A stretch of DNA of 64,000 nt from CAVSWT01 sp963775245 (GTDB lineage: Bacteria; Bacteroidota; Ignavibacteria; Ignavibacteriales; Ignavibacteriaceae), in the NCBI GenBank assembly GCA_963775245.1, contig CAVZID010000040.1:186001-250000 (forward strand). The letters are read 5' to 3'. The notes under the pieces are model-generated. The model did not search any database. It was given only the letters and a program-made list of their open reading frames with translations, and was not told the DNA's origin. The translations under genes were made by a program, and so were the position numbers. This document shows, piece after piece, positions 47,719 through 57,946 of this stretch (position 1 is the stretch's first letter; every line of letters starts with the position of its first letter).

Positions 47719-48528
47719 ATGTTTTACGATCCAATTAAAAATGTATTTGCTTCAGTAATAAAAAAAATTCCAGCCCTTAGAATTTTTTTCTATAAAATTT
47801 TGAATTTAATGTTTTTGCGTTCATGGTATGTCAGAAGAGAATTAAAAAGACTAAGGAGGGTGTTAGGAGATAAAGAAATTAATATATTTGATGCCGGTAC
47901 TGGATATGGACAATATTCATATTTTATGGCTAAAAAATTAAAGCCTAATAATATTTTATCTGTCGATGTAAAAAAAGAATGGATTGAAGATGCAGAAGAT
48001 TTTTTCAAAAAAAGTAGAATTAATAATGTTGAATTTGGAGTAGAAGACCTTACAAAAATAACTTATGAAAATAAATTTGATTTGATTGTATGCGTTGATG
48101 TAATGGAACATATTGAAGATGACGTAAAGGTATTTAATAATTATTATAAAGCGCTAAAGAATGATGGATTCCTTTTAATCAACACTCCTTCTATCTACGG
48201 TGGCAGCGATGTTCATGAAGAAAGTGAAGAAAGTTTTATTAGTGAACATGCAAGAGATGGTTATTCATTTGGGGATTTAAAATCAAAGCTTGAACCAATA
48301 GGATTTAAAATTTATCAGTCAATTTATACTTACGGATTTTGGGGTGATAAAGCCTGGAGACTTGGAATAAAATTCCCAATGTTAATGTTAAATGTTTCAA
48401 AATTATTTTTAATTGTACTCCCATTTTATTATTTGATAACATTGCCTTTTACTTTAATTATGATGTACATAGATTACTCATCGAAAAATAAAATTGGTTC
48501 AGGAATAAACTTTATAGTAAGAAAATAA
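47719..48528 (+). CDS. class I SAM-dependent methyltransferase
   Basis: A 269-residue protein. The SAM-binding motif I is IFDAGTGYGQYSYFMA (near residue 56), the motif II region is LSVDVKKEWIEDA, and DLIVCVDVMEHIEDD is motif post-II. A hydrophobic segment near 215-245 could tether it to the membrane. Lying among glycosyltransferases, it probably methylates a sugar or lipid-linked intermediate. Confidence 0.85.
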   Translation: MFYDPIKNVFASVIKKIPALRIFFYKILNLMFLRSWYVRRELKRLRRVLGDKEINIFDAGTGYGQYSYFMAKKLKPNNILSVDVKKEWIEDAEDFFKKSRINNVEFGVEDLTKITYENKFDLIVCVDVMEHIEDDVKVFNNYYKALKNDGFLLINTPSIYGGSDVHEESEESFISEHARDGYSFGDLKSKLEPIGFKIYQSIYTYGFWGDKAWRLGIKFPMLMLNVSKLFLIVLPFYYLITLPFTLIMMYIDYSSKNKIGSGINFIVRK

Positions 48529-48551
48529 ATTTTTTTATTAGGTGAAAATAA

Positions 48552-51119
48552 ATGACGAAAGTTAAAAAGAGGACTTCATCACAAAAAAATAAAAAAGAAA
48601 CTTTTTTCTCCAAATTTAGTTTGGAAGAATTTATTCCTCAAAAGCATCATATTTGGATAGTTATTGTAACATTAGTAATTCTCTTTTTAATCTTCTTAAA
48701 CCCGCTATACTTTGGAAATAAAACATTTGAGTCCGGTGACATTATTGCCAGTAGTTCAATGCAAAATTATATTTCGAATCATGGTGAAGGATATACACTT
48801 TGGAATCCGTATATATTTTGCGGAATGCCTGCTTACGCAATTGGGGTTGGATTCAAATGGTTTAACTTGATTTATGTAGTTTTCACAAGCTTGCGCTCAT
48901 TGTTTGCTTCATTCTTTTCTGTTGGTTATGCAATGTGGAGCTTTTACTTAATAATCTTGGCTGTCACATCTTTTTTCTTAATGAAGTATCTTTCTAAAAA
49001 CACGTTAGTTAGTTTGTTTACTGCAATTGCTACTTCATTCAGCACTGGAATAATTGTATTTCTATATATTGGCCATGTTACAAAGCTAACTTCACTTTGT
49101 ATGTATCCGTTAATCTTTTTAATGCTTTTAAAATTTAAAGATAAAATTAGACTGCTAGATTTTTTAATATTAGTTGTCGCTCTTCAGTTATTTGCACAAG
49201 GATTTCACGCGCAAATAATATATTACACATTTTTATCTGTCGGATTATTTTTCATTTATTACTTTGTAAGGTCTTTAGTTAAAAAAGATTCAGAGCAAAG
49301 AACCAAAACGATAAAGTCTGCTTTAGCTTTTATTGCTGCTGTTTCAATTGCTTTATTGATTCAGATGGACAGCATTACCCAAATTTATGAATACACTCCA
49401 TATTCAACCCGCGGTACAGAAAGCATTGTTGACAAAGCCAGCGGCAAACAACAGGAAAATACTTCAAACTATTATGAGTACCATACAAGCTGGTCTTTTT
49501 CTCCAGGAGAAGTTTTAACATTTATAGTTCCTTCTTATTATGGATTCGGAAACTCAACCTATAAAGGGGAATTGACTAAAAATCAACCTGTAGAAGTGAA
49601 TACATATTTTGGCCAAATGCCTTTTGTAGATGTGGCGGTTGGTTACATGGGAATAATAGTTTTCTTCCTGGCACTTTTCGGGATATTTACAAAATGGAAG
49701 GAACCTTTCGTTCAATTTCTAACGATACTTTCCGGGTTGGCTTTACTAATTTCTTTCGGAAAAACTTTCCCGGTTTTGTTTGATTTACTTTTTTATTATT
49801 TGCCGTTCTTCAATAAATTCCGTGTGCCTTCTATGATTTTAGTACTGGTACAATTAAGCTTGCCAGTTCTTGCGGGATATGGAATTATGAGCATCCTTTC
49901 TGCAAGAGAGGATAATAATTTGAAAATATCCAAGGTAATAAAAAATTCAGCTTATGTTTTTTCGATATTATTTGTTCTTTCACTTTTACTTAGCGGAGTA
50001 ATTACAGATTGGTTTTCATCAAGAGTATTAGAATATTCACAAAGTATTTCCGGCTCTCAAAAACAATTAGCACAACAGTTTCAAGCTTTATCCGGGTATA
50101 TTTCTCAAATGTTTATTGGTGATTTATTATTTGGGTTAGCATTTTTAAGTATTGCTTCATGGGCAGCTTTCGGCTTTGTAAATAAAAGTTTTAGTAAAGA
50201 TTCCTTTGTTGCAGCAATAATTATTTTGACTATAATTGATTTATGGCGAATTGATGCTCGTGGCGCTAAATATAAAGAACCATTATCAAAAGAAAACTTT
50301 TTCCAAGAACCGGATTACATTAAAACAATTAAAAATGAAAATGATAAAAATCCATTTAGAATTTTAAATTTAAATCAAGATCAATCTCCCGGATCTTTTT
50401 CATATAATGAAAACTTTAATGCATATTTTTTAACGGAAGATTTTTATGGATATTCTGCAATTAAACCAAGAGCTTATCAAGATATTATCGATATAATGGG
50501 GCCTGTTAATGAAACAGCATGGAGAATGTTAAATGTCAAATACATTATTACAGGTAAACCGGTACCACCTGCACAATTTCCTTACTTTGTTCAAGTAGGA
50601 AATTCGGGAAAAAGTTATGTTTATCAAAACGGCAATGCCTTACCACGTGCATATTTTGTGAACAAGGTTGAACAAAAATCCGGTATGGATATTCTAAATG
50701 CAATGAAATCAAATTCATTTGATCCTAAAAACATAGCATATTTAGAAGATCAAAAATTAAATGTTGATCCAATTGATTCAACTGTATATGCTAAAGTAAA
50801 AAAATATACTGATGAAAATATAGAATTAAATGTTGGTGCATCAGGCAACAATTTCCTATTTGTAGGTAACACATTTGTAAAAGGCTGGAAGGCATTAATA
50901 GATGGAAACGAAACAAAAATTTACAAAACAAATCATGGATTTCTCGGATTTGTAGTTCCCAAAGGAAAGCATGATGTCCTTGTTACATATAGTCCAACAA
51001 GCTTTTATATCAGTAAATATATTGCATTAGTTTTAAGTTCCGTAGTTATGTTAGCATTACTTTTTGCTATATATTTTGAATTAGTAAAGAAAAGAAAATT
51101 AGTAATTGAACAATCATAA
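48552..51119 (+). CDS. YfhO-family membrane protein
   Basis: An 855-residue integral membrane protein with at least a dozen hydrophobic segments between residues 30 and 560 and a soluble C-terminal domain before a last helix near 825-845. The pattern and segments such as SSMQNYISNHGEGYTLWNPY and GTTR-like YSTRGTES fit the YfhO family of GT-C-like glycosyltransferases, which in Gram-positives glycosylate lipoteichoic acid. Here it probably transfers sugar from a lipid carrier in the periplasm. AGGTG precedes the start. Confidence 0.85.
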   Translation: MTKVKKRTSSQKNKKETFFSKFSLEEFIPQKHHIWIVIVTLVILFLIFLNPLYFGNKTFESGDIIASSSMQNYISNHGEGYTLWNPYIFCGMPAYAIGVGFKWFNLIYVVFTSLRSLFASFFSVGYAMWSFYLIILAVTSFFLMKYLSKNTLVSLFTAIATSFSTGIIVFLYIGHVTKLTSLCMYPLIFLMLLKFKDKIRLLDFLILVVALQLFAQGFHAQIIYYTFLSVGLFFIYYFVRSLVKKDSEQRTKTIKSALAFIAAVSIALLIQMDSITQIYEYTPYSTRGTESIVDKASGKQQENTSNYYEYHTSWSFSPGEVLTFIVPSYYGFGNSTYKGELTKNQPVEVNTYFGQMPFVDVAVGYMGIIVFFLALFGIFTKWKEPFVQFLTILSGLALLISFGKTFPVLFDLLFYYLPFFNKFRVPSMILVLVQLSLPVLAGYGIMSILSAREDNNLKISKVIKNSAYVFSILFVLSLLLSGVITDWFSSRVLEYSQSISGSQKQLAQQFQALSGYISQMFIGDLLFGLAFLSIASWAAFGFVNKSFSKDSFVAAIIILTIIDLWRIDARGAKYKEPLSKENFFQEPDYIKTIKNENDKNPFRILNLNQDQSPGSFSYNENFNAYFLTEDFYGYSAIKPRAYQDIIDIMGPVNETAWRMLNVKYIITGKPVPPAQFPYFVQVGNSGKSYVYQNGNALPRAYFVNKVEQKSGMDILNAMKSNSFDPKNIAYLEDQKLNVDPIDSTVYAKVKKYTDENIELNVGASGNNFLFVGNTFVKGWKALIDGNETKIYKTNHGFLGFVVPKGKHDVLVTYSPTSFYISKYIALVLSSVVMLALLFAIYFELVKKRKLVIEQS

Positions 51120-51130
51120 TCATTAAAAAT

Positions 51131-52474
51131 TTGCAAGAAAAAGAGGAAGTAGTAACCAAGATAAATTTTGGTTCAAAAGCTTTTAAAAAATACTTCTCAA
51201 ACACATCCTGGCTCTTTGGTCAAAGAGTATTCAAATTAGTTGTAAGTTTTATAGTAAATATCTATATGATTAGATATTTAGGCCCTACTGACTTTGGATT
51301 ACTCAGTTACGCAATTAGTTTTGCAGGTATTTTTGCCGCTATTTCAACATTAGGGCTAGACAGCATTATTGTTAGGGAATTAGTTAATAATCCTTCAAAT
51401 AGAGACGAAATACTTGGAACAACATTTAAATTAAAATTATTCGGTGCATTCTTATCTGTTATTTTAATATCAATTACTTTATTGATCATATCTGAAAATA
51501 GTTTTACTTCAACTTTAATTTTAATTATATCAAGCTCTGCATTATTTCAAACTTTAAATGTTATTGACTTTTACTTTCAAGCTAATGTTAAAATAAAAAA
51601 TTCAGCTATTGCACAATTTATTGGTTTAATTATTTCTTCAATATTTAAAGTTTTTTTAATATTAATTAAAGCTCCTTTAATTTATTTTGCTTTTGCATTT
51701 ACATTAGAATTTCTTTTAATAGGCATTGGGTTTATTATTGTCTATAGATTTAAGGGATTTAATTTATTTAATTGGAGTTACAAAAAAAACATAGCCATAG
51801 ATTTATTTAAAGACTCATGGCCTTTAATTCTTTCAGGTTTAGTAATTGTAATATATATGAAAATAGATCAAGTTATGATTAAGAATATGCTAAGTGATAC
51901 CGAGGTTGGATATTATGCTGCAGCAGTAAGAATATCAGAAGCCTGGTATTTTATCCCGACAGCTATTTGTACTTCACTTTTCCCTTCAATTATTAATGCA
52001 AAAAAAATAAATAACATATTGTATCTTAGCCGTTTGCAAAAGTTATATGATATATTAACCTGGTTCGCAATAGCTGTCGCACTTCCGATAACTTTGTTTT
52101 CGACATTCATTGTTGGGATATTGTTCGGACATGAATATCTAGCTTCTGCACCGGTTTTAACGATATACATATGGGCTGGTTTACCGGTGTCGCTTGGGGT
52201 TGCAAGCAGCCAATTTTTGGTAAATGAAAATTTAACAAAGATTTCATTCAGCCGAACTTTTATTGGAATGGTTACAAATGTTTTATTGAATTTTATTTTT
52301 ATCCCGATTTATGGAATTATTGGCTCCGCCTTCGCAACATTAATTTCATATTCATTGGCAACATTTTCAATTGGATTTTCAAAAAAGACTTTTTCTCAAT
52401 TAAAAATGATGTTGAATTCAGTTTTACTTATAACTCTCTTTAAATATGTTAGAGGATTATGGCAATCTCATTAG
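51131..52474 (+). CDS. oligosaccharide flippase (Wzx-like)
   Basis: A 447-residue polysaccharide transporter with about 12-14 membrane helices. It opens with SWLFGQRVFKLVVSFIVNIYMIRYLGPTDFGLLSYA, the usual N-terminus of the MATE-like Wzx flippases. It moves lipid-linked glycans across the inner membrane. The frame starts with TTG at 51131, eleven bases after the YfhO stop. Its end overlaps the next gene by 16 bases. Confidence 0.9.
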   Translation: MQEKEEVVTKINFGSKAFKKYFSNTSWLFGQRVFKLVVSFIVNIYMIRYLGPTDFGLLSYAISFAGIFAAISTLGLDSIIVRELVNNPSNRDEILGTTFKLKLFGAFLSVILISITLLIISENSFTSTLILIISSSALFQTLNVIDFYFQANVKIKNSAIAQFIGLIISSIFKVFLILIKAPLIYFAFAFTLEFLLIGIGFIIVYRFKGFNLFNWSYKKNIAIDLFKDSWPLILSGLVIVIYMKIDQVMIKNMLSDTEVGYYAAAVRISEAWYFIPTAICTSLFPSIINAKKINNILYLSRLQKLYDILTWFAIAVALPITLFSTFIVGILFGHEYLASAPVLTIYIWAGLPVSLGVASSQFLVNENLTKISFSRTFIGMVTNVLLNFIFIPIYGIIGSAFATLISYSLATFSIGFSKKTFSQLKMMLNSVLLITLFKYVRGLWQSH

Positions 52475-53121
52475 AAGAACAAATAAAATCTATATATAAA
52501 TTATTTATAGAACCTAAAATACTTAGAGCGCTTCTATCGCAATCACATATGGGGTATTTATTGGATATCGGTTGGTTTAATTCATTTAGATCAAAATCCC
52601 CAGTTGATAAATTTAGTAATCCAATTCCATGGCTTTCATATCCATGCATAGATTTTCTAAGTGACAGGCTAAGCCTGAATTTAAAATTATTTGAATATGG
52701 AAGCGGTAATTCAACATTTTATTATGCTGCTAAAGTTCAGAAGGTTGTTTCTGTTGAACACGATAGTGCTTGGTTCGAAAAATTAAATAAAAATATACCC
52801 AAAAACGTAGAATTGATTTTTGCAAAATATGAATCGAATAATGATTATTCAATAATGAGCATAAAATCCGGAAATAAATATGATGTCATTATTGTTGATG
52901 GAGTTGATAGGAATAATTGCATGAGACATTCATTAGAAGCTTTATCTCCAATAGGAGTGATAATTTTGGATGATTCAGAGCGCAAAGAATACAAAGAGAG
53001 TGTTAAATTAATGTTAAAAAATAATTTCAAAAAAATTGATTTTTGGGGAATAGCACCTGGAATTTTATATAGGAAATGCACCACAATTTTTTATAAAAGT
53101 GATAACTGCATTGGTATTTAA
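52459..53121 (+). CDS. class I methyltransferase-like protein
   Basis: A 220-residue protein. LFEYGSGNSTFYYA near residue 75 is a SAM-binding motif I; VSVEHDSAWFEKL and YDVIIVDGVDR are the following motifs. It is a small Rossmann methyltransferase of uncharacterised substrate. It is translationally coupled with the flippase gene. Confidence 0.75.
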   Translation: MAISLEEQIKSIYKLFIEPKILRALLSQSHMGYLLDIGWFNSFRSKSPVDKFSNPIPWLSYPCIDFLSDRLSLNLKLFEYGSGNSTFYYAAKVQKVVSVEHDSAWFEKLNKNIPKNVELIFAKYESNNDYSIMSIKSGNKYDVIIVDGVDRNNCMRHSLEALSPIGVIILDDSERKEYKESVKLMLKNNFKKIDFWGIAPGILYRKCTTIFYKSDNCIGI

Positions 53122-53337
53122 TTCTACGATTAAAATTATGATAATAAAATATTGTCAAGTAAAGAAAACCATTGCTGATTAACAGCTTAGTTAAGATTGT
53201 ATTCTGAGATAGAAATCACTGATTACTAATTTTACGAAAAATAAAATTTAATCCTATTAAAATTTTATTGAAATTTAATCTATTTATGTTCAGCTTTTTC
53301 ATTTTTATAATATTAATTATCTGGCTAAAATATTAAA

Positions 53338-54219
53338 ATGGTTCTTGCCCCAATAATATTATTTGTATACAAAAGACTTCGGCATACTCAACAAACAGTT
53401 GAATCTCTTAAAAAAAATTTATTAGCAAGAGAAAGCGATTTGTTTATTTTTTCTGATGGTCCTAAAAATGAGGCGGATGTAAAACTTGTAAATGAAGTTA
53501 GAAAATTTATTAAGAATGTAAATGGTTTTAACAAAATAAATATTGTTGAAAAAGAAGATAACAATGGATTAGCAAATTCAATCATCAGCGGTGTAACCTC
53601 TATTCTAGAAAAATTTGATAAAGCAATCATTTTAGAAGATGATTTAATTTTTTCCCCACACTTTTTAAAATTCATGAATGAAGCTTTGAACTATTATGAA
53701 GAGGATAACCATATATTTTCTATTTCAGGATATAGCTTCCCGATTGATATACCACATAATTATAATAAAGATATTTATATGTTACCACGTTCATCATCCT
53801 GGGGGTGGGGAACATGGTTAAATAGATGGCAGAAAGCAGATTGGAATGTAAAAGATTATAATGAATTTTTGACAAATAAAAGTAATCAAAACATTTTTAA
53901 TCTGGGAGGAGAAGACCTTACTCCAATGCTCAAAATGCAAATGGCTGGCCAAATAGACTCATGGGGTATACGTTGGGCATACGCGCACTTTAAAAACAAT
54001 TCATATTGTCTGTACCCGGTTAAATCGCTTTGCAAAAATATTGGTACTGATAATTCAGGAACTCATTCTAGAGCTACAAAAAAATTTGATGTTGTTCTTT
54101 CGGAAAAAGAAAAATTTGATTTAATACATGATTTAAATTTGAATAACCAAATTTTAGAGAATACTAGAACGTTGGTTCAGCCATCAACAATTAGAAAAAT
54201 AATAAATAAATTAAAGTGA
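53338..54219 (+). CDS. GNT-I/GT13-like glycosyltransferase
   Basis: A 293-residue GT-A protein. The start APIILFVYKRLRHTQQT, the DxD-like motif ILEDDLIFSPHF (near residue 97) and SSWGWGTWLNRW are typical of the GNT-I-like bacterial glycosyltransferases. It probably adds one sugar of the surface glycan. No membrane segment is seen. Confidence 0.8.
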   Translation: MVLAPIILFVYKRLRHTQQTVESLKKNLLARESDLFIFSDGPKNEADVKLVNEVRKFIKNVNGFNKINIVEKEDNNGLANSIISGVTSILEKFDKAIILEDDLIFSPHFLKFMNEALNYYEEDNHIFSISGYSFPIDIPHNYNKDIYMLPRSSSWGWGTWLNRWQKADWNVKDYNEFLTNKSNQNIFNLGGEDLTPMLKMQMAGQIDSWGIRWAYAHFKNNSYCLYPVKSLCKNIGTDNSGTHSRATKKFDVVLSEKEKFDLIHDLNLNNQILENTRTLVQPSTIRKIINKLK

Positions 54220-54225
54220 ATTTAA

Positions 54226-55014
54226 TTGACTAAAGAAATTAATTGCAGAATATGTTCGCATAAATCAAAATATTTATTTTCAGCAAAATTACTTCGAAAA
54301 TATGATGTTAGTTATTTTCATTGTTCTAATTGTGGATTCCTCCAGACTGAGAACCCATATTGGCTTGAAGAAGCTTATAACTCAGCGATTGGCGCTGAAG
54401 ATACAGGTATATTAAAAAGGAATTTTCTTTTTTGCTAAAAGAATTTCTGTATTAATAAGTTTTCTCTTTAATAAAAAGAAGAAATTTCTAGATTATGCAG
54501 GTGGCTACGGAATATTTGTTCGAATGATGAGAGATATCGGTTTTGACTTTTATTGGAATGATATTTATGCTGATAATTTATTAGCGAGAGGATTTGAACT
54601 TAATAATTTAGAGAGCTTAGAGGTAATTACCGCTTTGGAATGTTTTGAACATTTTCTAAATCCAATTGAAGAGTTTGAAAAATTTTAAAATTTTCAAATT
54701 CAATTATAATTTCAACAAGAGTATTTAATGATATACCGCCAAACCCATACGAATGGTGGTATTATAGCTTAAACTCTGGCCAGCATATTTCTTTATATTC
54801 TATTAAAACACTTCGATTTATTGCAAAAAAATATAATCTATATTTGAATTCAGACTATAAAAGTTTTCATATGTTATCAACTAAAAAAATTAATAATACT
54901 TATTTTAATTTTTTAATTAAAATGAGCTCACTCGGACTATCTGGTTTTATTAAGTTAGGAATGAAAAGTAAAACTGATTCTGATTTCAATTTACTTACAA
55001 GGGGCAAAAAATAG
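54226..55014 (+). pseudogene. class I methyltransferase with zinc-ribbon N-terminus, two frameshifts
   Basis: The first part (TTG start) has two CxxC pairs, CRICSHKS and CSNCGFLQ, like the zinc-binding start of sugar C-methyltransferases. The frame breaks near 54437; the next frame holds the SAM motif LDYAGGYGIFVRMM and ITALECFEHF, and breaks again near 54686, after which SNSIIISTRVFND leads to the stop at 55014. Reconstructed length is about 260 residues. Both breaks are single bases and one lies in a run of T. Its stop is 17 bases from the convergent glycosyltransferase. Confidence 0.72.
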
Positions 55015-55031
55015 AATCTTATTCTGAGCAG

Positions 55032-56267
55032 TTATTTATTAGCTCTTTCCATCAGTAGTTTGTAGACATAAATAAAAAATTTTCCTGAATCAAGATTCTT
55101 AAAATACTCCATCCTTAGTTTCGAATTTTCTATATTTCTTCTCCTAAATTCTGAATCATTGATCCCTTTTTGGATTAGTTCAGCTATGTTTTCAGGGTCT
55201 TTAGGATTAAACATAAATTCATCATTACTCATGGTCTCTGGTAATGAAGTTGTTCTTGCACAAATAACAGGGGTGTTATATCGCATTGCCTCATAAAGTG
55301 GCCCACTTCCGGCTTCATATAGTGTTGGGATTACCACAAGCGTTGTATTTTTATATAAACTAATTAAATCACTCTCCGGTACAATGCCTAAGAATTTAAC
55401 TTCATTACTCAAATTGAATTCAATTATTTTTTTTCCTATTACATCATTAAAGTATTCAGTTTTATTACCCGTGCATACAAGTTTAATAGATATGTTTTGT
55501 TGTTTTAGGATATGAAGAGCGTGTAATAAATTTATATGATTTTTATGCTGCCACGTTGCAGCAGGATACAGTATAAAATCATTTAGTAAATTGTATTTAT
55601 TCTTAACATCAACTAATTCCGTATTTTCACTTTTTGCAAACCAATTAATTTGAAATGGAGGCGGACAAACAGAAATTTTTTCCCCATCGATTTGAAAATA
55701 TTTAATTAAATCTGTTTTGATATGATCAAATGAAACTATGATATGAGATGACTCTTCAATTGCTTTTTTATTATTTATCGAGCGATGAAGCCTTTCTTGT
55801 GATGAAAAAAATTCGGGGAAATGAAATTCTTGTAAATCATGCATTGTAATAATGATGGGTTTATTCAAATTATAAATAGGTGAATACTGAAGCGGAATAT
55901 GAAGAACATCAAAATTAATTTTACTTAAAATGAATTTATATGGATTGATAAAAAAGGATATTTTTTTTAAAAATGAAAATGATTTAGAATTTGGTAAGTA
56001 ATTTTTGATTAATAAATAAGAATCAAAAAGAAAATAAGAAATCATAAATGGAAATTTTATATAAAATGCATTTCTATTAATTTCTATTAATTCTACTTTT
56101 TTATTTTTTATAATCTCCGATAAATCATTTCTAATTTCAGGAGAATAAATTAAATATATTTTTTCTATTTTTTCTGAAGCGAGTAAAAGTTTTAAAATAC
56201 CAATTGAATAAGTAAAAATACCTCCGGCTTTAATTGTAGAATGATGAATGTAAAATCCAATCTTCAT
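55032..56267 (-). CDS. family 4 glycosyltransferase
   Basis: A 411-residue GT-B enzyme. The C-terminal half has LYPAATWQHKNHINLLHAL, the nucleotide-sugar region FLGIVPESDLISLYKNTTL and the E-x7-E motif in EAGSGPLYEAMRYNTPVIC. It starts MKIGFYIHHSTIKAGG, as mannosyltransferase-like members do. It is the last gene of a minus-strand run with an acetyltransferase, an aminotransferase and a methyltransferase. Confidence 0.88.
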   Translation of the reverse strand: MKIGFYIHHSTIKAGGIFTYSIGILKLLLASEKIEKIYLIYSPEIRNDLSEIIKNKKVELIEINRNAFYIKFPFMISYFLFDSYLLIKNYLPNSKSFSFLKKISFFINPYKFILSKINFDVLHIPLQYSPIYNLNKPIIITMHDLQEFHFPEFFSSQERLHRSINNKKAIEESSHIIVSFDHIKTDLIKYFQIDGEKISVCPPPFQINWFAKSENTELVDVKNKYNLLNDFILYPAATWQHKNHINLLHALHILKQQNISIKLVCTGNKTEYFNDVIGKKIIEFNLSNEVKFLGIVPESDLISLYKNTTLVVIPTLYEAGSGPLYEAMRYNTPVICARTTSLPETMSNDEFMFNPKDPENIAELIQKGINDSEFRRRNIENSKLRMEYFKNLDSGKFFIYVYKLLMERANK

Positions 56268-56283
56268 ATTAAGATGATAATTT

Positions 56284-56760
56284 TTATAACTTCAATTTAT
56301 ATATGATGTTTTCAATTTTGGGATCAGTTCCTGCAGGCTTAAAACCAAAATTCTCATATAAATTTTTTGCGGCGATATTTTTTGGATGCACTTTAAGCAT
56401 AATTTCATTTATGTTATTTATTTTACAAAAAGTAATCGCATGCTGCAGTGTTAATTTAGACAACCCCTTCCCGGAGAAATTTTTTGAAATCCAAACACCA
56501 TATGAAGGAATTTCAAATCCTTGATCGAATCCTCTCAACATATAAAAACCGACAATTTTATTGTCAAGAAATAGTCCCCAAAAAATATCTTTTTCGATAT
56601 TTCCCAGTATGTTTTTTATTGATTCGAAATTAAAATTAAATGGAACGAAATATTTTGAATATTCAGGTGGTTGAGATAGTAAAAGGTCTGATAACTCTCC
56701 TGCATACTCTATTCCAATTTTTTTAATGGTAATTTCTTTAAAAATATTTTTAATCAACAA
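56284..56760 (-). CDS. GNAT-family N-acetyltransferase
   Basis: A 158-residue protein of the RimI-like fold. The acetyl-CoA loop GKGLSKLTLQHAI (about 112-124) and the C-terminal AKNLYENFGFKPAG are typical. Next to a sugar aminotransferase, it probably acetylates the amino group of a nucleotide-linked amino sugar, as in perosamine or Qui4N pathways. It starts with TTG overlapping the aminotransferase stop. Confidence 0.85.
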   Translation of the reverse strand: MLIKNIFKEITIKKIGIEYAGELSDLLLSQPPEYSKYFVPFNFNFESIKNILGNIEKDIFWGLFLDNKIVGFYMLRGFDQGFEIPSYGVWISKNFSGKGLSKLTLQHAITFCKINNINEIMLKVHPKNIAAKNLYENFGFKPAGTDPKIENIIYKLKL

Positions 56761-57848
56761 AAATATTCCTTGATTTTCGAAGAGATATATTCAACATCAG
56801 ATTTTTTTAAATCCGGATAACTTGGTAAATTAATTCCTCGACCAGCAAGATTTTCTGCTACAGGCAAATGTACCTTTTCATGATAATAAATTGGCATTGT
56901 GTGAATGGGGAAAAACATTGGACGGGTTTCTATCCCTTCATTTTTTAAAAATTTTCGTAAACTATCTCGATGTTTATGATCATCAACTAAAATATTATAC
57001 ATCCAATATGAGTGAAATATGTTCTTAATTTCTTTGTGAGTTGAAATGGGCAGTCCAGTTAAAAAATTATCATACCATTTTGCAATTTCCCTTTTCCGAT
57101 GAATAATTTGATCCGCTTTTTCTAGCTGAGCGAGTCCAATCGCGGCACAAATATTAGTCATGCGATAATTATATCCTATTGTATCATGCCAGTATTCACG
57201 ATTCTTCGCTAAACCTTGCCCTTTAATATGAACTGCGTGGTCAAAAAGTTTTTTATTATTCGTTACAACCATACCACCTTCACCAGTAGTTATAGTTTTA
57301 TTTCCAAAAAAACTAAAAGCTGAAATATCACTAAAATTACCTACATGCTTATTTTTATATTTTGTTCCAAATGCTTCAGCACAATCTTCAACAATAAAAA
57401 GATTAAATTCTTTTGCAATATTTTTAATCTCGTCCATTTCACAAGGAAAGCCATACAAATGAACGGGCATTATTGCTTTTGTTTTTTTTGTAATTTTTTT
57501 TCTAATGTCAGCAGGGTCTATTTGCCAAGTATGATTTAATGAATCAACAAATACAGGTTTAGCTCCTATATATTTTACAGCATTTGCAGATGCGATGTAG
57601 GTTAAGGTTGGAACTATTACTTCATCATTTTTCTCAATTCCTAAAGTTAATAACGCAAGGTGAAGCGCTATAGTTCCATTGGGAACTGCAATTGCATATT
57701 TTGTATTTATGTACTTTGCGAATTCAATTTCAAATTTATTTATGAATTTACCTTTGGATGAAATCCAAGTAGAATCCAAGCACTCAATTACATATTTTTT
57801 TTCATTACCTTTTAATGATGGCTGATAAACCGGGTATTTATAATTCAT
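56754..57848 (-). CDS. DegT/DnrJ/EryC1 sugar aminotransferase
   Basis: A 364-residue PLP enzyme. The PLP lysine lies in SFFGNKTITTGEGG (near residue 183), with VEDCAEAFG and RMTNICAAIGLAQLE around it. The opening YPVYQPSLKGNEKKYV and end resemble perosamine synthase-like GDP-4-keto-6-deoxymannose aminotransferases, but the substrate is inferred. It feeds an amino sugar to the acetyltransferase that follows. Confidence 0.9.
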   Translation of the reverse strand: MNYKYPVYQPSLKGNEKKYVIECLDSTWISSKGKFINKFEIEFAKYINTKYAIAVPNGTIALHLALLTLGIEKNDEVIVPTLTYIASANAVKYIGAKPVFVDSLNHTWQIDPADIRKKITKKTKAIMPVHLYGFPCEMDEIKNIAKEFNLFIVEDCAEAFGTKYKNKHVGNFSDISAFSFFGNKTITTGEGGMVVTNNKKLFDHAVHIKGQGLAKNREYWHDTIGYNYRMTNICAAIGLAQLEKADQIIHRKREIAKWYDNFLTGLPISTHKEIKNIFHSYWMYNILVDDHKHRDSLRKFLKNEGIETRPMFFPIHTMPIYYHEKVHLPVAENLAGRGINLPSYPDLKKSDVEYISSKIKEYFC

Positions 57849-57946
57849 ATTAAATTTTAAATTGATTAGTTGTTATTGCTGTTAATATAGTATTGGAAAT
57901 AGAACGTTCAAATATTTTTTTTATAGTGAATAAATGTGATGACAAA